Assembly: GCA_900766135.1 (NCBI GenBank)
Contig: CAAFUF010000001.1
Location: forward strand, 62,001 to 126,000
Direction of reading: 5' to 3'
Origin: Paenibacillaceae bacterium
GTDB taxonomy: Bacteria; Bacillota; Bacilli; Paenibacillales; Paenibacillaceae
DNA length: 64,000 nucleotides
Position 1 is the first letter of the stretch, and every line of letters starts with the position of its first letter. Of the stretch, positions 61,313 to 64,000 are shown in pieces. The position numbers and the translations under genes are program-made. The notes beneath the pieces are model-generated. The model saw nothing but the letters and a program-made list of their open reading frames with translations. It searched no databases and had not been told where the DNA came from.

Positions 61313-61495
61313 TAACGCTTGCCACAACGCTTATTTGGCCGAAATGACGGGGATTTCTTTTCTAACGCTTGCCAGCACGCTTATAAGGGGGAAACTGCCC
61401 CTTTTCTTAGGAAAAAGCGGGGAATAAGCTCTCTGGCAAGCGTTACATGCAGCGATTCCCCGTTCCGGCTCAAATAGCGCCGCTCACAAGCGTTA
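61313..61495. repeat. 183-bp palindromic element R5 (TAACGCTTG motif)
   Basis: TAACGCTTGCCA occurs at 61313 and 61363; its complement at 61434-61445 and (9 bases) 61487-61495. Both pairs are symmetrical about 61404, spacing 50 in each arm. GCTTAT (61379-61384) and ATAAGC (61423-61428) are also symmetrical, with CCCC/GGGG near the centre. Same layout as R3 with a different motif. It lies in the gap before the DUF4097 gene. Confidence 0.75.
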
Positions 61496-61548
61496 GATTT
61501 TCACGCCGCCTCTCCTTCCTCCTTCCTCTTCCCACTTGCCCATGTCCG

Positions 61549-62631
61549 CTATTCCAATGCAAAATCGCCGCTTGTCGTACTGGCTTTGACGGTGAATTTT
61601 GCATCGCCGATCTGCCCTTCGATCTCTTGGTCGGTCCGTTTGCCGAATTCCATCCCGGACACATCGACCTGGCCTTCCCCGGCCACGGTGTCGAAGCGGA
61701 GCGCGAAGGCTTGCGACTTCTTTAAGGCGATACCGATGTCGCCGGAGGTGGTTTGAGCCGTGAGGTTTCCGTCCAACGGGTCATTCCGCAGGTCAAGTTT
61801 CAAGTCGCCGCTCACCGACTTGACCTCCAGGCCGCCTTGAAGATCGGAAGCTTCGATGGAACCGCTGCTGCTGTCAAGCGCCACCCGGGCTGCTTTGGCT
61901 TGGTTCAGTGTGATGTCGCCGCTCGCGGTTTGCACTTCGATCGATTGTTTGGCTTGCAAGCCGAAGGCTTCGACATCGCCGCTGGCCGTGGTGACCGACA
62001 ACCGGTCAAACGAACGGAAAGGAAGATACACGGTTAACTTCAAATCCGAGCGCAGGTTGTCGACGTTTTTGCGCGATCGTTCCGTTGCCACGAACAGCGT
62101 GTCGCCTTGTTTGGTGATCAGCTCGTCGTCCTTAAAGTCGCTGCTCGCCTTGCCTTTCAGTTCGGCGCCGATCGCCGACGAGTCGGAGATGGCCAGCTTC
62201 ACGTCGGCCGCCGCGGTTTGGATGACGATCTCCCGGATACCTTTCCCGTCCATGCTTTCGGAACGGGAGACGTCCCGGGTTTCCGGATCGTCGGAGAAAT
62301 TGTCTTCCGGCAGCTCCAGGTCGTCCAGTCCGCTTAAACCGGCCGAAACGGCTTCGTCTACGACCCCCGCGACTTCCTCCATGATCCCGTCCACCATGTC
62401 GGTCGTTCCTTCCCTCATCCCGTCATGGAAATCCCGGATCACGCCGTCCAAATCCTGCGGGGGCTCTTGCCGTTCCGCCGCTTTCCCGCGTTCTCCCGAA
62501 CCGAATCCGGTTTCTGTGCGATCCGGAAATAAACCGATCGCCGCAAACGTGTTTGTTTTGGGAATCGTAACAGCGGTCCCGATAACCCCGATGATCAGCA
62601 AAGCGACGGCAAAATAAACAATTTTCTTCAT
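61549..62631 (-). CDS. DUF4097-type beta-repeat protein
   Basis: A 360-residue protein with one N-terminal membrane segment (IVYFAVALLIIGVIGTAVTI) and an acidic helical stretch (about 50-110). The C-terminal half is a DUF4097 beta-solenoid with repeated VTTASGDVEAF / VQTASGDITLNQ / VKSVSGDLKLD / AQTTSGDIGIAL. This family accompanies PadR and DUF1700 genes and is thought to monitor or protect the envelope. GGAGGAAC precedes ATG 62631, which overlaps the stop of the DUF1700 gene. Third gene of the operon. Confidence 0.83.
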   Translation of the reverse strand: MKKIVYFAVALLIIGVIGTAVTIPKTNTFAAIGLFPDRTETGFGSGERGKAAERQEPPQDLDGVIRDFHDGMREGTTDMVDGIMEEVAGVVDEAVSAGLSGLDDLELPEDNFSDDPETRDVSRSESMDGKGIREIVIQTAAADVKLAISDSSAIGAELKGKASSDFKDDELITKQGDTLFVATERSRKNVDNLRSDLKLTVYLPFRSFDRLSVTTASGDVEAFGLQAKQSIEVQTASGDITLNQAKAARVALDSSSGSIEASDLQGGLEVKSVSGDLKLDLRNDPLDGNLTAQTTSGDIGIALKKSQAFALRFDTVAGEGQVDVSGMEFGKRTDQEIEGQIGDAKFTVKASTTSGDFALE

Positions 62632-63182
62632 AGCGGCGTTCCTCCTTGAATTCCGGCTTTCGTTTTGACCAGACGTATGATCGCGCCGTATCCCCATCCC
62701 GTAAACTGCCGCAGCCCCGCCGCCAGTAATAACCCCAAGCTAAACAGGGTCATCGTGGCGAACAAATTGAACAAGAACAGTTCAAAACCGCGCTGCAGGA
62801 GAGCGATGATGATCAGCAGCGGGCTCAGCAGCAAGGCGGCGGCAACGACCGTCAGCAAAGCGGCGGCCAGCAGCGCAATGCCAACGGGCAAGGCAACCGC
62901 AAAAATATTGATGAGGTTAATTCTGGCGACCTTCCATACGGCGCGTATGATGTTGGAGAAGCTGCGCCTATTTTCGGCGGCCGTAATGCTGTAATCGAGC
63001 AATAGCTCTTTGGCCAGCAGAGATGGGGTCCCAAGCTTCGCGATGATCGCTTCGTCGCTGAGGCCGGCGGATGCGCCGGCATCGAAATGCTCTTCGTAGT
63101 CGTACAGAATTTCTTTTCTCTCTTCCGGCGGGATCCCGGCTAGCAAGCCTTCGAGGCTCTGCATAAATTCAGTTCTCTCCAT
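62628..63182 (-). CDS. DUF1700-family membrane protein
   Basis: A 184-residue protein. The N-terminal cytoplasmic helical domain (FMQSLEGLLAGIPPEERKEILYDYEEHF, then LGTPSLLAKELL) is the HAAS/DUF1700 signature; three or four membrane segments follow (INIFAVALPVGIALLAAALL, VVAAALLLSPLLIIIALL, LFATMTLFSLGLLLAAG). The N-terminus probably contacts the PadR-type regulator. Its start overlaps the end of the padR-type gene by 14 bases and its stop overlaps the DUF4097 gene. Confidence 0.85.
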   Translation of the reverse strand: MERTEFMQSLEGLLAGIPPEERKEILYDYEEHFDAGASAGLSDEAIIAKLGTPSLLAKELLLDYSITAAENRRSFSNIIRAVWKVARINLINIFAVALPVGIALLAAALLTVVAAALLLSPLLIIIALLQRGFELFLFNLFATMTLFSLGLLLAAGLRQFTGWGYGAIIRLVKTKAGIQGGTPL

Positions 63183-63507
63183 GTGAACTCGTCCCTTCTT
63201 CAATAAACTCGTTGACGGCTTTGGCAAACGGCATCCACTGCGCGATAAGTTCCGCCAACTGTTCGCGTCCCGATTCGGTAATCGCATAATATTTGCGCGG
63301 CGGTCCTTCCGAGGAATCGGACAAATAGCAGGTTAAATGCTTGTCTTTGGTGAGCCGCCTCAGGATCGGGTACAGCGTTCCTTCGGCAAGCTCGATCTTT
63401 TCGGTTATTTTCTGCGCTAGCTCGTAGCCGTAGCGGTCCTTTTTGGAGATCAAGACCAGGACGCAAAGCTCCAAAGCCCCCTTTTTAAACTGCACATTCA
63501 CGGGCAT
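63169..63507 (-). CDS. PadR-family transcriptional regulator
   Basis: A 112-residue winged-helix regulator: VNVQFKKGALELCVLVLISKKDRYGYELAQKI, then EGTLYPILRRLTKDKHL and GPPRKYYAITESGREQL. Starts ATG 63507 or GTG 63501 are both possible, the second being better spaced from GAGG. It leads a PadR-DUF1700-DUF4097 operon, which it most likely represses through the inverted repeat at 63562-63615. Divergent from the P-type ATPase gene. Confidence 0.87.
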   Translation of the reverse strand: MPVNVQFKKGALELCVLVLISKKDRYGYELAQKITEKIELAEGTLYPILRRLTKDKHLTCYLSDSSEGPPRKYYAITESGREQLAELIAQWMPFAKAVNEFIEEGTSSHGEN

Positions 63508-63561
63508 CACCTCGGGTAATCATGTCGTTGGTTCGCACATTTAATCATCAAATCGACGTTG

Positions 63562-63615
63562 TTCAGTACTAGACAATAACCACTAGATGATCTCAGTATA
63601 ATATTCTGTACTGAA
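63562..63615. promoter_or_regulatory. Candidate PadR operator and promoter region
   Basis: TTCAGTAC (63562-63569) and GTACTGAA (63608-63615) are inverted copies 38 bases apart in the AT-rich divergent gap 63508-63826. They flank the likely -10 of the padR-type operon. Confidence 0.4.
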
Positions 63616-63705
63616 TATTGCAACCTAGTGTTTACAACTTGGGAAAGATAGCTTAAAATGAAGACAAAGTTTCGCTAAGCCAAAATTATTGTCCTAATAC
63701 AAAAA

Positions 63706-63795
63706 TGATTATCGTTCTCATTTGTGAGCTGCTCCGGGAAGATCCCGGGGCAGCTTGCGCCATTTTTAGGGGGTTAACAATAATATTCATTCTCA
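63706..63795 (+). promoter_or_regulatory. Fur/PerR-like boxes and hairpin before the P-type ATPase gene
   Basis: TGATTATCGTTCTCA (63706-63720) and TAATATTCATTCTCA (63781-63795) resemble Fur-family 7-1-7 boxes. Between them AGCTGCTCCGGGA (63727-63739) pairs with 63743-63755 with one mismatch, followed by a T-rich run near 63763, a possible attenuator. Which Fur-family protein would bind is open. Confidence 0.45.
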
Positions 63796-63826
63796 GCTCA
63801 AGCTAAATCCAAAGGAGGAGTTCGTC

Positions 63827-64000
63827 ATGGAAGCCGTTCACAGAAGAACGTTAAGAGAGGCGCAAAAAACAGCCCATCAGCCCAACCCGGGAAAGAAACC
63901 GAGGTTCGATTGGATGCGGCTCTTGCGCCACAAGGAGATGCTGCTCGCGCTTAGCAGCGGCGGGTTGATGCTTGTCGCTTGGGTTTGGGGGCTGCAAGGG
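63827..64000 (+). CDS. Probable metal-transporting P-type ATPase (N-terminus, partial)
   Basis: The first 58 codons run off the right edge. AAAGGAGGAG precedes the ATG. A basic leader (VHRRTLREAQKTAHQPNPGK) is followed by LLRHKEMLLALSSGGLMLVAWVWG, which looks like the first membrane segment of a P1B metal ATPase lacking an N-terminal heavy-metal domain. The Fur-like boxes support a role in iron or zinc efflux (PfeT/ZosA-like). Too little sequence to be sure. Confidence 0.5.
   Translation, partial: MEAVHRRTLREAQKTAHQPNPGKKPRFDWMRLLRHKEMLLALSSGGLMLVAWVWGLQG

Noticed and set aside
60735..61325. 196-codon minus-strand frame between metY and R5
   Set aside because: No domain, no ribosome site, and it runs across R5 and the metY terminator.

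Overview
The window looks like chromosome of a Gram-positive, spore-former-type Bacillota, most likely Paenibacillus or a close relative. The evidence is strong purine-rich Shine-Dalgarno sites, sigma-A promoters and CcpA cre boxes, lipobox solute-binding proteins with LplB/YtcP-type permeases, a YesN-type response regulator, many intracellular glycosidases, and HflX, PpaC, Def, DeoC and MetY proteins of Bacillota type. No rRNA, tRNA, CRISPR array or insertion sequence was seen.

Layout. 1-32.7 kb is a hemicellulose/pectin side-chain utilisation region. (a) 146-7992: YesN-type regulator, an LplB/YtcP/lipoprotein ABC importer and a GH42 beta-galactosidase. (b) 8057-16276: a GntR/LacI-type repressor divergent from a MalFGE-type importer followed by two overlapping GH2 genes. 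(c) 16481-26842: cytoplasmic GH43, a second lipoprotein/LplB/YtcP importer, a secreted GH43-CBM lipoprotein, an ArsR-type regulator with a large C-terminal domain, a third GH2 paralogue and a UlaG-like metallo-hydrolase. Three promoters in (c) share one layout: a cre box whose end is the -35 hexamer, a -10 after 17 bases, then a 33-bp AT-rich element. A related inverted motif lies before the ArsR-type gene, so this regulator is the best candidate to bind all of them. (d) 27278-32664: WYL regulator, SDR oxidoreductase, GH35 beta-galactosidase and an AraC regulator.

33.4-37.2 kb is visibly AT-rich and holds a small secreted protein with its own terminator, two FtsX/MacB-type permeases and an ATPase: a bacteriocin-like or peptide-defence module, probably acquired. 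It abuts hflX, whose leader contains a 13-codon ORF with a K-F-R-F macrolide-arrest-like motif, a terminator, and an upstream segment complementary to the terminator stem. This suggests antibiotic-induced attenuation.

38.9-53 kb is mostly housekeeping or single-gene units: GNAT, a two-component system, PpaC, a TetR-MMPL pair, an APC permease, a LysE exporter, an MBL-TetR pair, small proteins, an XRE-type regulator overlapping def, and deoC. 53.1-59.3 kb is one tightly overlapping operon with two ABC-2-type systems around an ECF sigma factor. It is followed by metY, a PadR-DUF1700-DUF4097 envelope-stress-like module, and the start of a probable Fur/PerR-type-controlled metal P-type ATPase at the right edge.

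Five intergenic gaps contain ~180-bp imperfect palindromes with a common 50-60/75-50 spacing of a short motif but different motif sequences. They are the most striking feature not explained by genes.
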